Positions 16,908-23,682 of a DNA stretch of 64,000 nt are shown piece after piece; the stretch's first letter is position 1; the number at the start of each line of letters is the position of its first letter. Origin of the DNA: Sphingomonas sp. R-74633. Its GTDB lineage: Bacteria; Pseudomonadota; Alphaproteobacteria; Sphingomonadales; Sphingomonadaceae. Below the pieces are notes generated by a model that ran no database searches, was not told the DNA's origin, and was given only the letters and a program-made list of their open reading frames with translations. The stretch lies in NCBI RefSeq assembly GCF_013416555.1, contig NZ_JACCFG010000006.1, forward strand, positions 310,001 to 374,000, given 5' to 3'. A program made the position numbers and the translations under genes.

Positions 16908-17428
16908 GCCGCTTGCCTTTCGGTTGTGGTCCAGGTGCCGTCGATCGAGGGCGTCAGGTCGACGGGCGCGCCCTTGGCGCAGCCTTCGGCGACGGCACCG
17001 CGCTCGGCCATTTCGAGGGTTTCGAGCAGCTCCAGCTCGGCGCTCGCGCGAGCGATCCGCGCCCGAAGGCGCGCCATCTTCTCGCCCCGATACCGGGCGC
17101 GCTGCTGCTCCAGCAGGATCAGCTCGCCGAGGCGCTCGCTCTCCGCGTGGCTAAGCGAGCGCTCGGCCGCCAGCGCCTGAAGCGCGAGCATTTCCGCCAT
17201 CTGCGCATTGGGCGAGAGGGTCGACTTGCGCTTGCGCCGCACCGTCTTGCGGGTGGCCTTGTGATAACCGCGGACATAGTCGCGCTTGCGCAGCAGGGTC
17301 AGCCGCTTGCGCTCTTCGCGCGAGAGTCCGCCGTCTTCGTCCAGGCGCTCCAGTCGCCGGATCTCGGCCCGCTGGCTGCGGATCGATTGCCCCTGCGTGC
17401 TGTCGGTCAGGGTGACGAGCGCGCCCAT
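16904..17428 (-). CDS. Coiled-coil basic phage protein
   Basis: 174 aa. Two charged helical stretches dominate: an N-terminal QRAEIRRLERLDEDGGLSRE hairpin and a middle SLSHAESERLGELILLEQQR followed by RGEKMARLRARIARASAELELLETL. A strongly basic connection, KATRKTVRRKRKSTL, suggests nucleic-acid binding. Both ends overlap neighbours by 4 bp. No family recognised. Confidence 0.65.
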   Translation of the reverse strand: MGALVTLTDSTQGQSIRSQRAEIRRLERLDEDGGLSREERKRLTLLRKRDYVRGYHKATRKTVRRKRKSTLSPNAQMAEMLALQALAAERSLSHAESERLGELILLEQQRARYRGEKMARLRARIARASAELELLETLEMAERGAVAEGCAKGAPVDLTPSIDGTWTTTERQAA

Positions 17429-17910
17429 CAGAGCTTGGCCCTGACCGTCGCCTGCCCGGTTTCAAGATCCACCGCGACGCGGTGCTCGAAAGGCCCGTGG
17501 TCGATCAGCGCGATCTTGCCGGCCGCGACGAGCTTGCGCAGCCGATAGGAGGCCGCCTCGCGGCCCGAGAGGTAGGCGCCGTCTGCGAACTCGATGTTCG
17601 TCGGGCACGGCTGCTTGAAGCGGATCGCGTGCCGGATCATCCGCAGGATCATCGTCTCAGGCGTGGCGCGCGCGCAGCGTCGCGCCGGCCGCCGGCCGTC
17701 GATCGGCTCGAACCGCTTGGAACGGCGCTGGATGATGTAGGACCAGCCGCGACCCTCGCGCCGCTGGGTGAGATCTACCAGCCCCTGGCTCGCCAGTGTG
17801 GTCGCCATGGCCGCTATCTCACGGGGCAGCGCTTCGCCGCGCACATAGACGGCGGCGTCGCCGGCCTTGGCCTCACGGACCCATTCGTACATCGCGGGGG
17901 CGTCAAGCAT
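17428..17910 (-). CDS. Probable winged-helix DNA-binding phage protein
   Basis: 160 aa from the ATG at 17910, which has GGAGG at the right spacing; an upstream GTG at 17919 would sit on top of that site. The first half (YVRGEALPREIAAMATTLASQGLVDLTQRR) and second half (ILRMIRHAIRFKQPCPTNIEFADGAYLSGREAASYRLRKLVAAGKIALI) each look like a winged-helix unit. It could be a transcription or replication factor of the early operon. Confidence 0.6.
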   Translation of the reverse strand: MLDAPAMYEWVREAKAGDAAVYVRGEALPREIAAMATTLASQGLVDLTQRREGRGWSYIIQRRSKRFEPIDGRRPARRCARATPETMILRMIRHAIRFKQPCPTNIEFADGAYLSGREAASYRLRKLVAAGKIALIDHGPFEHRVAVDLETGQATVRAKL

Positions 17911-18139
17911 TGATGGCACCTCCAGATTTCGCCGGCGAGGCTTCGGGGGCGGAGGGGGGTGCCGTGGGCACCTCGCCGGACACGCGCGCTCGCTCAGTGC
18001 GACCCGAGGGGGAGCGCGCGGGAAACTCTTCGCGGCACTGCGCGCGCAGTGCCGGGGTGTGGGCGATATGCGTCAGCCAGGCGCCGGGATCGCTCCCGCC
18101 GCTGGCCGCGTCGTCGATGGTGACGGTCCCCCCGAACAT
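17903..18139 (-). CDS. Small phage hypothetical protein
   Basis: 78 aa from the ATG at 18139, 2 bp after the stop of the upstream gene. The N terminus MFGGTVTIDDAASGGSDPGA is followed by a helix with HIAHTPALRAQCREEF and a Ser/Pro/Ala-rich, probably disordered tail. It overlaps the downstream winged-helix gene start by 8 bp. An in-frame extension upstream overlaps the previous gene entirely and is less likely. Confidence 0.55.
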   Translation of the reverse strand: MFGGTVTIDDAASGGSDPGAWLTHIAHTPALRAQCREEFPARSPSGRTERARVSGEVPTAPPSAPEASPAKSGGAINA

Positions 18140-18141
18140 GG

Positions 18142-18516
18142 TCAGGCGAGCCTCGGAAGGGGCTCGCTGGGCAACGGCCTGCGGAAGCGCGAAGCGTCGC
18201 GCTGGGCCGTGCGCCCTGGCATGGGCATGCGCCAGCCGCTCGGCTTGCGCTCGGACGGCTTGTCGCCCCAGCGCAATGCGGTCGGCTGATAGAAGTCGTT
18301 GGCCCGGACAGCGCCGTCGCTCCACCGCTCGATCTTCGCGCCCTCAGAGCGGCTCGGGGTTAGCGAGCCGCCGAGCAGGCGATCGACTGCGTTGATGCCG
18401 ATCAGCAGCTCCAGCTCGCGGATCGCGTTGCCGGGGATCGGGCGCGTGCCGATTTCCCAGGCAAGCCGGTGTGCGCCATCATTTGGCACGCGGGCGATCA
18501 GGTACATCAGGGACAT
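18142..18516 (-). CDS. Phage early hypothetical protein
   Basis: 124 aa, starting inside the stop of the CII-like gene (ATGA). It begins MSLMYLIARVPNDGAHRLAW and contains NAIRELELLIGINAVDRLLGGSL, then a basic Arg/Pro-rich C terminus. The N-terminal half looks folded and the last 45 residues look disordered and basic. No family recognised. Confidence 0.6.
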   Translation of the reverse strand: MSLMYLIARVPNDGAHRLAWEIGTRPIPGNAIRELELLIGINAVDRLLGGSLTPSRSEGAKIERWSDGAVRANDFYQPTALRWGDKPSERKPSGWRMPMPGRTAQRDASRFRRPLPSEPLPRLA

Positions 18517-18977
18517 CAGCGCACCTCCGCGAGCGCTGCGCGCCCGATCTGGATCAATCTGGAAATGACGGCGTCATGGGCTTCGAGCGTCGGCAGCAGG
18601 CGCCGCCATTCGACCAGGTCGATGCCACCCGGCGCCGCTTCGATCAGCGCAGAAGCGCAGAGCGCGGCACCGCTCGCCGCCGCAAGCGCGTCCGGCACGG
18701 TGTCGTGCACGTCCGGCACCAAAGCGTGCTGAATGTCCGCGAAGATCGCGTTCGCCACGCGCGGCCCATCGGCCTGCGTCAGGCGCAGCAGCTCGTGCAC
18801 GGTCATCTGGTGGCTGGGATCATCGGCGTTCAGCCGATGGCGCACGGTGCCTTCACCGCAGCCCATGGCATCGCCCATGTCGCCGTTGGACCAGTCGTTC
18901 CGGGTTTTCGCGTCAGCGAGTGCGCCGGCGGTCACCCGCTTCGTACGGGAATGCGTGATCAGGCCGCACTTCGTCAT
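18516..18977 (-). CDS. Putative CII-like phage regulator
   Basis: 153 aa. The segment NDWSNGDMGDAMGCGEGTVRHRLNADDPSHQMTVHELLRL has the shape of a helix-turn-helix followed by a support helix, similar to phage CII or DUF regulatory proteins. A long helical C-terminal region follows. It is the second gene of the leftward early operon, directly after the Cro-like gene and overlapping it by 4 bp, the usual place of cII in lambdoid gene order. The functional label rests on this order. Confidence 0.6.
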   Translation of the reverse strand: MTKCGLITHSRTKRVTAGALADAKTRNDWSNGDMGDAMGCGEGTVRHRLNADDPSHQMTVHELLRLTQADGPRVANAIFADIQHALVPDVHDTVPDALAAASGAALCASALIEAAPGGIDLVEWRRLLPTLEAHDAVISRLIQIGRAALAEVR

Positions 18978-19210
18978 GACAGTGCGGCCTGTGCCGTCGT
19001 AACGGTATCGGCATGAACGGAGCCGAGATCATAGAAGTCGTTCGCGGTGACCTCGCCACGCGTGGCCAGGACGATGCGCGGCATCGTCTCGCGATCCGGA
19101 ATCCTCTCGCCCGATGCGTAGCGCTGTACGGCCTGCGCCGTGCGCTCGATCTTCGCCCCGAACTCGGGGAAATTGATCTCTTCGCGCTTGAGCCAATCGC
19201 GTAAATGCAT
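18974..19210 (-). CDS. Cro-like HTH repressor
   Basis: 78 aa from the ATG at 19210, chosen for its GGAGG ribosome site. The whole protein is one small HTH domain: MHLRDWLKREEINFPEFGAK, then ERTAQAVQRYASGERIPDRE, matching XRE/Cro-type repressors including the second-helix and recognition-helix pattern. It is the first gene of the leftward operon and diverges from the S24 repressor, as cro diverges from cI. Its promoter overlaps operators at 19225 to 19273. Confidence 0.85.
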   Translation of the reverse strand: MHLRDWLKREEINFPEFGAKIERTAQAVQRYASGERIPDRETMPRIVLATRGEVTANDFYDLGSVHADTVTTAQAALS

Positions 19211-19224
19211 TCCGACCTCCAACA

Positions 19225-19299
19225 ACACCATAATGGTGTCGCCGGATTGGTGGTGTCAACACCAATTTGGCGGGTGGCCTCAAATCACCGTATTGGTGT
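19225..19299. promoter_or_regulatory. Immunity operator region: three operators and the cro promoter
   Basis: Three copies of the motif ACACCA-N3-TGGTGT lie here: a perfect one at 19225 to 19239, and imperfect ones at 19259 to 19273 and 19285 to 19299. On the minus strand, TTGACA (19254 to 19259) and CATTAT (19230 to 19235) form a promoter with an 18-bp spacer reading into the cro-like gene. The perfect operator covers its -10 and the second touches its -35. This is the architecture of a lambda-type right operator. Confidence 0.8.
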
Positions 19300-19309
19300 T
19301 AATGCCGGA

Positions 19310-20008
19310 GTGGACGCTCCGAACAATCTTGCTGCCCTACGCGAAGAGAAGGGCTGGTCGCGACCCAAGCTGGCCGAGCTGATGAACACCAGCCCTCAGC
19401 AGGTCGAGCGCCTGGAAAAGGGGCAGCGCAAGCTAACCCAAGACTGGATGATCCGCGCCGGTGAGGCGCTCGGGGTGGACCCGAGCGATATTATGGGCGG
19501 CACCAGCGCGCGCGTGAAATCCGATGCTCAGACATTCCGATACGAGGGCTCTTCGGCTGATCGCCCGCATGAGGATCTGCCGATTTACGGCACCGTCCTC
19601 GGCGCGCCGAAGTTCTTCGAAGGCGAAGCGATCGAGCAGACGACCCTCAATAGCGGAGACGTCGTCGGCTATTTGAAACGTCCGCCGCTGCTCAATGGCC
19701 GTGGCGATGTGTACGGGCTCTATGTGGTCAGCAACTCGATGTGGCCAGTCTACCCCGAGGGCTCAACGATCGTCGCCGAGGGCAAGCGGCCCGCACGCAT
19801 CGGCGACGACGTAGTCGCCTACCTCCGGCCCGAGAACGAGGAAGACGATGGCGAGCGCGCCCGCGCCGTAATCGTCAAGCGGCTCGTCCGACGCACCGCC
19901 GAATATTACGAGTTCGAGCAGTTCAACCCAGCCATCACATTCCGCCTGCCCCGCTCCATGGTACTCCGGATCGATCGCGTTTTGACCTTCGCCGATCTAC
20001 TGAGCTAA
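19310..20008 (+). CDS. Prophage repressor, HTH plus S24 peptidase-like domain
   Basis: 232 aa from the GTG at 19310; the frame stays open further upstream through the operators, so the start is the least certain part. Residues 5 to 62 are an XRE-type HTH (LAALREEKGWSRPKLAELMNTSPQQVERLEKG). The C-terminal half is LexA/S24-like, with the serine in SNSMWPVYPEG (S143) and lysine in AVIVKR (K190). A classic Ala-Gly cleavage dipeptide is not obvious, so SOS cleavage is uncertain. It presumably binds the five flanking operators to maintain lysogeny. Confidence 0.9.
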   Translation: MDAPNNLAALREEKGWSRPKLAELMNTSPQQVERLEKGQRKLTQDWMIRAGEALGVDPSDIMGGTSARVKSDAQTFRYEGSSADRPHEDLPIYGTVLGAPKFFEGEAIEQTTLNSGDVVGYLKRPPLLNGRGDVYGLYVVSNSMWPVYPEGSTIVAEGKRPARIGDDVVAYLRPENEEDDGERARAVIVKRLVRRTAEYYEFEQFNPAITFRLPRSMVLRIDRVLTFADLLS

Positions 20009-20011
20009 CCG

Positions 20012-20054
20012 CAACACCATATTGGTGTTGACACCACCGACACCAATATGGTGT
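20012..20054 (+). promoter_or_regulatory. Two further repressor operators and rightward promoter
   Basis: Perfect copies of ACACCA-N3-TGGTGT occur at 20014 to 20028 and 20040 to 20054, the first extended to 8-bp arms. A TTGACA at 20028 to 20033 begins an 11-bp sequence identical to that of the cro promoter (TTGACACCACC), though its -10 is weak. The region precedes the small-gene/integrase train, so the same repressor probably controls it. Confidence 0.65.
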
Positions 20055-20084
20055 TACTCGCCTCCGAACTGAACGGAGGCAGCA

Positions 20085-20324
20085 ATGGCCAGGCGCAAAC
20101 TCTCCAAACTAACACTGCGCGTCCGCGCAGCTGACGATCCCACTTGGGAGCTAGGCTGTCGCAACGATGCTGCCGACTTCGACGCAGGCTGGGCCGCGCG
20201 GCAGTCCAACACGGACGCCGCCGTGATCCCGTACATGTCTCGACGGGGGTGGCTAGCCGGATGGCTTGCGGCAGACGCGGCCTGGAACGCTAGGCATCAG
20301 GTGACGTCGGGGGTCTTCCGGTGA
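20085..20324 (+). CDS. Small phage protein, first of the rightward train
   Basis: 79 aa with a strong GGAGG site 6 bp before the ATG. It is basic at the N terminus (MARRKLSKLTLRVRAADD) and has a DAGWAARQSN...WLAGWLAADAAWNARH helix, similar to small phage proteins with a repeated GW...A pattern that elsewhere accompany Rmf-like CrpP proteins. It is the first gene under the 20014 to 20054 operators. Function not assignable. Confidence 0.65.
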   Translation: MARRKLSKLTLRVRAADDPTWELGCRNDAADFDAGWAARQSNTDAAVIPYMSRRGWLAGWLAADAAWNARHQVTSGVFR

Positions 20325-20512
20325 CCGGCCGCCGCTTCCGCGATCATCGCGCCGTCCACATCGAGGCCGATCGCCGTCGTCCGTTCGCCGTGGTCAACCC
20401 GCGCGCGCCCGAGGTGGCCAGGCGCTCGGCCAGCCGCGCATGCCTGATGATGCTGCTCGGCCTGATCGTCGGCGCCCTCATCACGTGGGCTCTCACCGGG
20501 AGAGTCTGCTGA
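20321..20512 (+). CDS. Single-pass small membrane protein
   Basis: 63 aa. The first 40 residues are Arg-rich and soluble-looking, and residues 42 to 59 (LMMLLGLIVGALITWAL) form a clear transmembrane helix with a three-residue tail. It overlaps both neighbours by 1 to 4 bp. Topology suggests an inner-membrane anchor with a basic cytoplasmic domain. Role unknown. Confidence 0.65.
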   Translation: MTGRRFRDHRAVHIEADRRRPFAVVNPRAPEVARRSASRACLMMLLGLIVGALITWALTGRVC

Positions 20513-20802
20513 TGAAAGGCAAGATCCAGTTCTGCAAACGGCGCGGCTGCGAAGCCACCCGCCTGCGCAAGCAGTTCGTCTGCTCGCCGTGCTGGGGCGA
20601 GATCCCGGCCGCAGACCGCCACCGTTACATGCGCGCCCGCCGCAATGGCCTGACCCAGATCGCCAGCTCGATCCGGAGCGAGATCATGCGCGCCCTCGGC
20701 CGCAAGCTGGCCACCGCGAACCCGCCGGCCGCCAACCCCGACACCTTCACCAACATCGCGCGCCTCACCGGCGACCGCGACGCAATGGAGCCTGCAGAAT
20801 GA
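20512..20802 (+). CDS. Cys-rich small phage protein
   Basis: 96 aa from the ATG at 20512 that shares its A with the preceding TGA. The N terminus FCKRRGCEATRLRKQFVCSPCW has two cysteine pairs resembling a C4 zinc finger, followed by helical HRYMRARRNGLTQI. Sphingomonad prophages carry similar short zinc-finger proteins. It could bind nucleic acid; the role is not known. Confidence 0.65.
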   Translation: MKGKIQFCKRRGCEATRLRKQFVCSPCWGEIPAADRHRYMRARRNGLTQIASSIRSEIMRALGRKLATANPPAANPDTFTNIARLTGDRDAMEPAE

Positions 20803-21092
20803 CGATCACCGTGATCCATGGCCCTCAGGCCAGCGGCAAGACTTTCCACGCCGAGCGTTTCCGCAAGCATTTCGGATGCCGCGACGTTGTCGATGGCTGG
20901 CGCCCCGGCTCGGACTTGTCCGATCACAGTGAGCCCGTTGTACTGCGGAACGGCGACCTGCTGCTCACCAATGCCAATCCCGACGCCGTGATGAAGCGGT
21001 TCGGCGACCGCGGTGTTCGCCTGATCCCTATCGAGCAGGCCCGGCGGATGATCGGCGTCGGCCCCGTGCCGAAGCGGAGGCAACGGCGATGA
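20799..21092 (+). CDS. Small P-loop ATPase-like protein
   Basis: 97 aa from the ATG at 20799, overlapping the previous stop. A Walker A motif GPQASGKT (residues 8 to 15) follows a hydrophobic strand (TITVIH), and strands VVLRNGDLLLTN and VRLIPIEQARRM come later. The protein is far shorter than most P-loop NTPases (usually over 150 aa), so it is a minimal kinase or ATP-binding module. No partner is obvious. Confidence 0.7.
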   Translation: MTITVIHGPQASGKTFHAERFRKHFGCRDVVDGWRPGSDLSDHSEPVVLRNGDLLLTNANPDAVMKRFGDRGVRLIPIEQARRMIGVGPVPKRRQRR

Positions 21093-21349
21093 ACGACACA
21101 CCCGAATTCCGGCGTCTGTGTCAGGTCGCCGCCTCTCAGGCCGCGAACGCGACGGCAGAGCTGATGCAGGCAGGCTTAGAGGGGCCGCTACATCACCGCA
21201 CCCTCTGGAACGACGAGCCGATCGAGAAGCTCGCGGACGCGCTCAAGCTGGCGCTCGAAGCCTCGATCAAGGCCGGGCAGGCCTTGGACGATGATGCCGA
21301 TCATCTGCTCTACGCCTGCCGTCGTTTTGTCGCGGGGTGGGCGGGATGA
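21089..21349 (+). CDS. Small helical phage protein
   Basis: 86 aa, almost entirely predicted helix (QVAASQAANATAELMQAG, EKLADALKLALEASIKAGQALD). It overlaps both neighbours by 4 bp. No family recognised. Confidence 0.6.
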   Translation: MNDTPEFRRLCQVAASQAANATAELMQAGLEGPLHHRTLWNDEPIEKLADALKLALEASIKAGQALDDDADHLLYACRRFVAGWAG

Positions 21350-21714
21350 AGCTCACGAGCGAGCAGATCGAATGGGCTTGCGCCAAGCGCGAGACGGGAT
21401 GGTCGACCACGGCCATCGCCGCCCGACTGGGTGTCTCGTCCGGCGCGATCAACTACCAGTGCCTCAAGCACGGTGCCGTGTCGCCCCGGCAGCGGCGCAC
21501 CGACACGCCGCAGGAGCGCACGGTCTACACCGGCCGCGACGGGCGCACGTTCCGCACCTTCACGCCTGACGAGGATGAACAGCTCATGGCGTTCGCCCAT
21601 GAGGGGCGGAAGATCGGTGAGATCGCCCTGCTCATGAAGCGCGGGCGCACGTCGATCCGTATGCGCATCATGCTTCTTGAGCTGCGCGAAGATCTGCCGG
21701 TGGCGCAGGCATGA
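21346..21714 (+). CDS. HTH/SANT-like DNA-binding protein
   Basis: 122 aa from the ATG at 21346, coupled by ATGA. Two DNA-binding-like halves are visible: residues 1 to 40 (SEQIEWACAKRETGWSTTAIAARLGVSSGAINYQCLKHG) form a helix-turn-helix of the GcrA/homeodomain-like kind, and residues 70 to 115 (FTPDEDEQLMAFAHEGRKIGEIALLMKRGRTSIRMRI) look like a Myb/SANT repeat. It may regulate the integration-excision module. Confidence 0.75.
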   Translation: MKLTSEQIEWACAKRETGWSTTAIAARLGVSSGAINYQCLKHGAVSPRQRRTDTPQERTVYTGRDGRTFRTFTPDEDEQLMAFAHEGRKIGEIALLMKRGRTSIRMRIMLLELREDLPVAQA

Positions 21715-22091
21715 CCTTGCAGCTCGATCTCTTCGCCCGCCAGTTCACGCCCGCAATGCGTGAGCCCGTCCAACCGCACGGCCGCGTGCTCCAGAGCGCC
21801 CCGGATGAAATGCTCTCGCTTGCGCACCCCAAGATGGCCTGGCGGTGGGCTGAGATCGAACTTCACCAGCATGTCGACGGGCGGTGGATGTGGTCAACGT
21901 CATTCAACACGAATGGCGGCGGAAGCGGTTATCGCGTCGGCGAGAAGTGGGGTCACTTCGCCGCCTCGCGGGACGACGCGCTCCACTACGCAATCGAGGA
22001 GATGCGCGAGCATCTCGGCCGCCGACACCTGCAAGCCGAGGAACGCAAGTCGGTGCGCTTGATCCTCGAATGGCTGGAGACGCTCCAGTGA
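21711..22091 (+). CDS. Phage hypothetical protein
   Basis: 126 aa. The N terminus MTLQLDLFARQF is an LDLF peptide of the kind that can bind the sliding clamp (QLxLF); the same QLDLF occurs at the start of the next gene. The middle is Trp-rich (WRWAEIELHQHVDGRWMWS) and the C terminus is a helix with HAIEEMREHLGRRHLQAEERKS-like charge (HYAIEEMREHLGRRH). Possible association with replication is inferred from the QLDLF peptide only. Confidence 0.65.
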   Translation: MTLQLDLFARQFTPAMREPVQPHGRVLQSAPDEMLSLAHPKMAWRWAEIELHQHVDGRWMWSTSFNTNGGGSGYRVGEKWGHFAASRDDALHYAIEEMREHLGRRHLQAEERKSVRLILEWLETLQ

Positions 22092-22228
22092 GCGCCCAGC
22101 TCGATCTCTTCCGGCCCTGCGCAACCGTGGCGGAGATCCAGCGCGCCGTTCGCGAGGGGCGAGCAGACGCGACCAAACGATGCACCTGCTCCGTGCCTTG
22201 CTGGTGGCCGCGAAAGGGTGCGGCATGA
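22088..22228 (+). CDS. Tiny Cys-rich protein with QLDLF motif (46 aa)
   Basis: A GTG at 22088 overlaps the previous TGA (GTGA) and the frame closes with TGA at 22226 to 22228, overlapping the next ATG. The 46-aa protein starts VSAQLDLFRPCATVAEIQRA and ends with a CTCSVPCWWPRKG segment holding three of its four cysteines. The double overlap fits the coupled gene train. Function unknown; the QLDLF could be a clamp-binding motif. Confidence 0.6.
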   Translation: MSAQLDLFRPCATVAEIQRAVREGRADATKRCTCSVPCWWPRKGAA

Positions 22229-22794
22229 TCCTCAGCGCCTCCCCCAACGCGCCGGCCGATCCGGATGCCGGTAAGCCCGCCATGCGCCATGACTGGCACG
22301 GCCTCGCGGCCGCCGCCGAGCGGCTGCTCGCCGATCGCTTCAAGAGCGACCCGGCGAGCGTCGAGGCCGGGCGGATGACCATGCTGGAGGCGCAGAACCG
22401 CCAGCTCACGATGCGCGATCTTGCATCGATCTGGCGGGCGGTGGTTCGCAGAGAGCCTATGCCCGAGCTGGCAGTGAGCCATGCCGCAACCCGCGCGGAC
22501 CTCGAAGCCGCCGCCGCCGCCTGGGCGAAGATCGCCAAGGGCCGCCCCGATGACCAGGGCTGCGCGGATCTCGCGGCGCTGGTCGCGGCGCTGGCCTGGC
22601 ATCACCAGCCCATGACGCCTGCGGGAACGCCCGCGATCGTGCTGCTCCACATCTCGAACCAGCACACCCGCGCACTGGCCGCCAACCGCCCCGCCAAGCC
22701 GGCCACGATGCCGATCCCCACGCCCGCACCTGCGCCACAGCGCGGCACCACTCGGCCCAAGGCCGCGCCGCAGCAACAGAAGGGGCTTTTCTGA
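22225..22794 (+). CDS. Phage hypothetical protein with Pro/Ala-rich tail
   Basis: 189 aa from the ATG at 22225, overlapping the previous stop. Residues 20 to 150 are Ala-rich helices, including AAAERLLADRFKSDPASVEA and HQPMTPAGTPAIVLLHISN. The last 40 residues are Pro/Ala-rich and end in QQQKGLF, again a clamp-box-like C terminus. No known family. Confidence 0.6.
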   Translation: MILSASPNAPADPDAGKPAMRHDWHGLAAAAERLLADRFKSDPASVEAGRMTMLEAQNRQLTMRDLASIWRAVVRREPMPELAVSHAATRADLEAAAAAWAKIAKGRPDDQGCADLAALVAALAWHHQPMTPAGTPAIVLLHISNQHTRALAANRPAKPATMPIPTPAPAPQRGTTRPKAAPQQQKGLF

Positions 22795-23207
22795 TGAACG
22801 ACGCCCCCTTGGACCAAGGCGGCTCTCAGAAGCGCCACAACCGGCTTCCCGGCCAAAACGTGGGCGGATGGGCGCCGCGCCATTGCCCGGAGTGTATGAA
22901 GCTCTTCGAGCCCAAGGTCGCCAATCAGCTCTTCTGCTGCCCCAAGCACAATAGCGCGTGGCACGATCGATCGAAGAAGCGGGGTGTGGTGCTGATCCCG
23001 CTTGTGATTACCGCGCGCGTCACCCGGAACGGCACACAGGGCAAGCCCGAAGCACGCGAGGCTGGCCGTCGCGCCAGCAACCGCGCCAACCAGCTGATGC
23101 GCGAGTATCGCGACGATGATCGAGCGGCCAACGAAGGTCGTGGCCGCATGGAGTGGACTGAATACACTCTCTGGCGGATCAAGCTCGGCCTGGATCTGAA
23201 CATATGA
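22794..23207 (+). CDS. Zinc-ribbon phage protein
   Basis: 137 aa. Near the N terminus is a C-x2-C...C-C zinc ribbon (HCPECMKLFEPKVANQLFCCPKHNSAWHD), followed by a basic helix (RRASNRANQLMREYRDDDR) and a WTEYTLWRIKLGL tail. The HCxxC...FCxxxHNSAWH pattern resembles zinc fingers found in many small phage proteins. Role unknown. Confidence 0.7.
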   Translation: MNDAPLDQGGSQKRHNRLPGQNVGGWAPRHCPECMKLFEPKVANQLFCCPKHNSAWHDRSKKRGVVLIPLVITARVTRNGTQGKPEAREAGRRASNRANQLMREYRDDDRAANEGRGRMEWTEYTLWRIKLGLDLNI

Positions 23208-23416
23208 ATGCGCAGGCCAAAAAGCCGAGGGTACGCTACCCGACAGACGCGAAGATCCGCGCTCTCGCGCCCACGCTCGTCAGCGTCGCACGTGAGCTGG
23301 GCCTTGACGTGGGCGGGATCGAGGTCTCCCCTGATGGCTCCATCCGCGTGATTGAGTCGCGCGCGGCGCCGGCGGCGCCCACGAATGCCTTCGACAAGTA
23401 TCAGGACGAGCTATGA
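23204..23416 (+). CDS. Small hypothetical protein before integrase
   Basis: 70 aa, overlapping both neighbours by 4 bp. A basic N terminus is followed by KIRALAPTLVSVARELGLDVGGIEVSPDGSIRVIE, a helix and two-strand unit. Short proteins of this type, next to prophage integrases, are common in Rhizobiales and Sphingomonadales. An excisionase role is possible but a clear excisionase fold is not visible. Confidence 0.6.
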   Translation: MNAQAKKPRVRYPTDAKIRALAPTLVSVARELGLDVGGIEVSPDGSIRVIESRAAPAAPTNAFDKYQDEL

Positions 23417-23682
23417 GCAAATCTCCGATCGAGCGCGCGGCAAGGGCGCTCTGCACATTGGCCGGCCACCCCGAGAACATCACGTTTGAGGGGCGGCCGA
23501 TGTGGGAGAGCTTTCTCCCTGAGGTTCGCAGCGTAGTCTTAGCGATCCGCGATACGAGCCCCGCGATGCTTGAGGCTGGAGCGACCGCAATCGTGCAATG
23601 CCAGGAGCAGGGCGAACCCGAGATAGCGGCAGATGGTTGCTGGCGCGATATGATCGACGCGATGCTCGCGGAGGCGCAATGA
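23413..23682 (+). CDS. Small hypothetical protein upstream of integrase
   Basis: 89 aa with ATGA overlap on both sides. It starts MSKSPIERAARALCTLAGHP and has MWESFLPEVRSVVLAIRDTS and a C-terminal DMIDAMLAEAQ helix. This pattern (ERAARAL...GHPE...W..F.P.VR.V..A) is frequent in alphaproteobacterial prophages; the function is unknown. Confidence 0.65.
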   Translation: MSKSPIERAARALCTLAGHPENITFEGRPMWESFLPEVRSVVLAIRDTSPAMLEAGATAIVQCQEQGEPEIAADGCWRDMIDAMLAEAQ

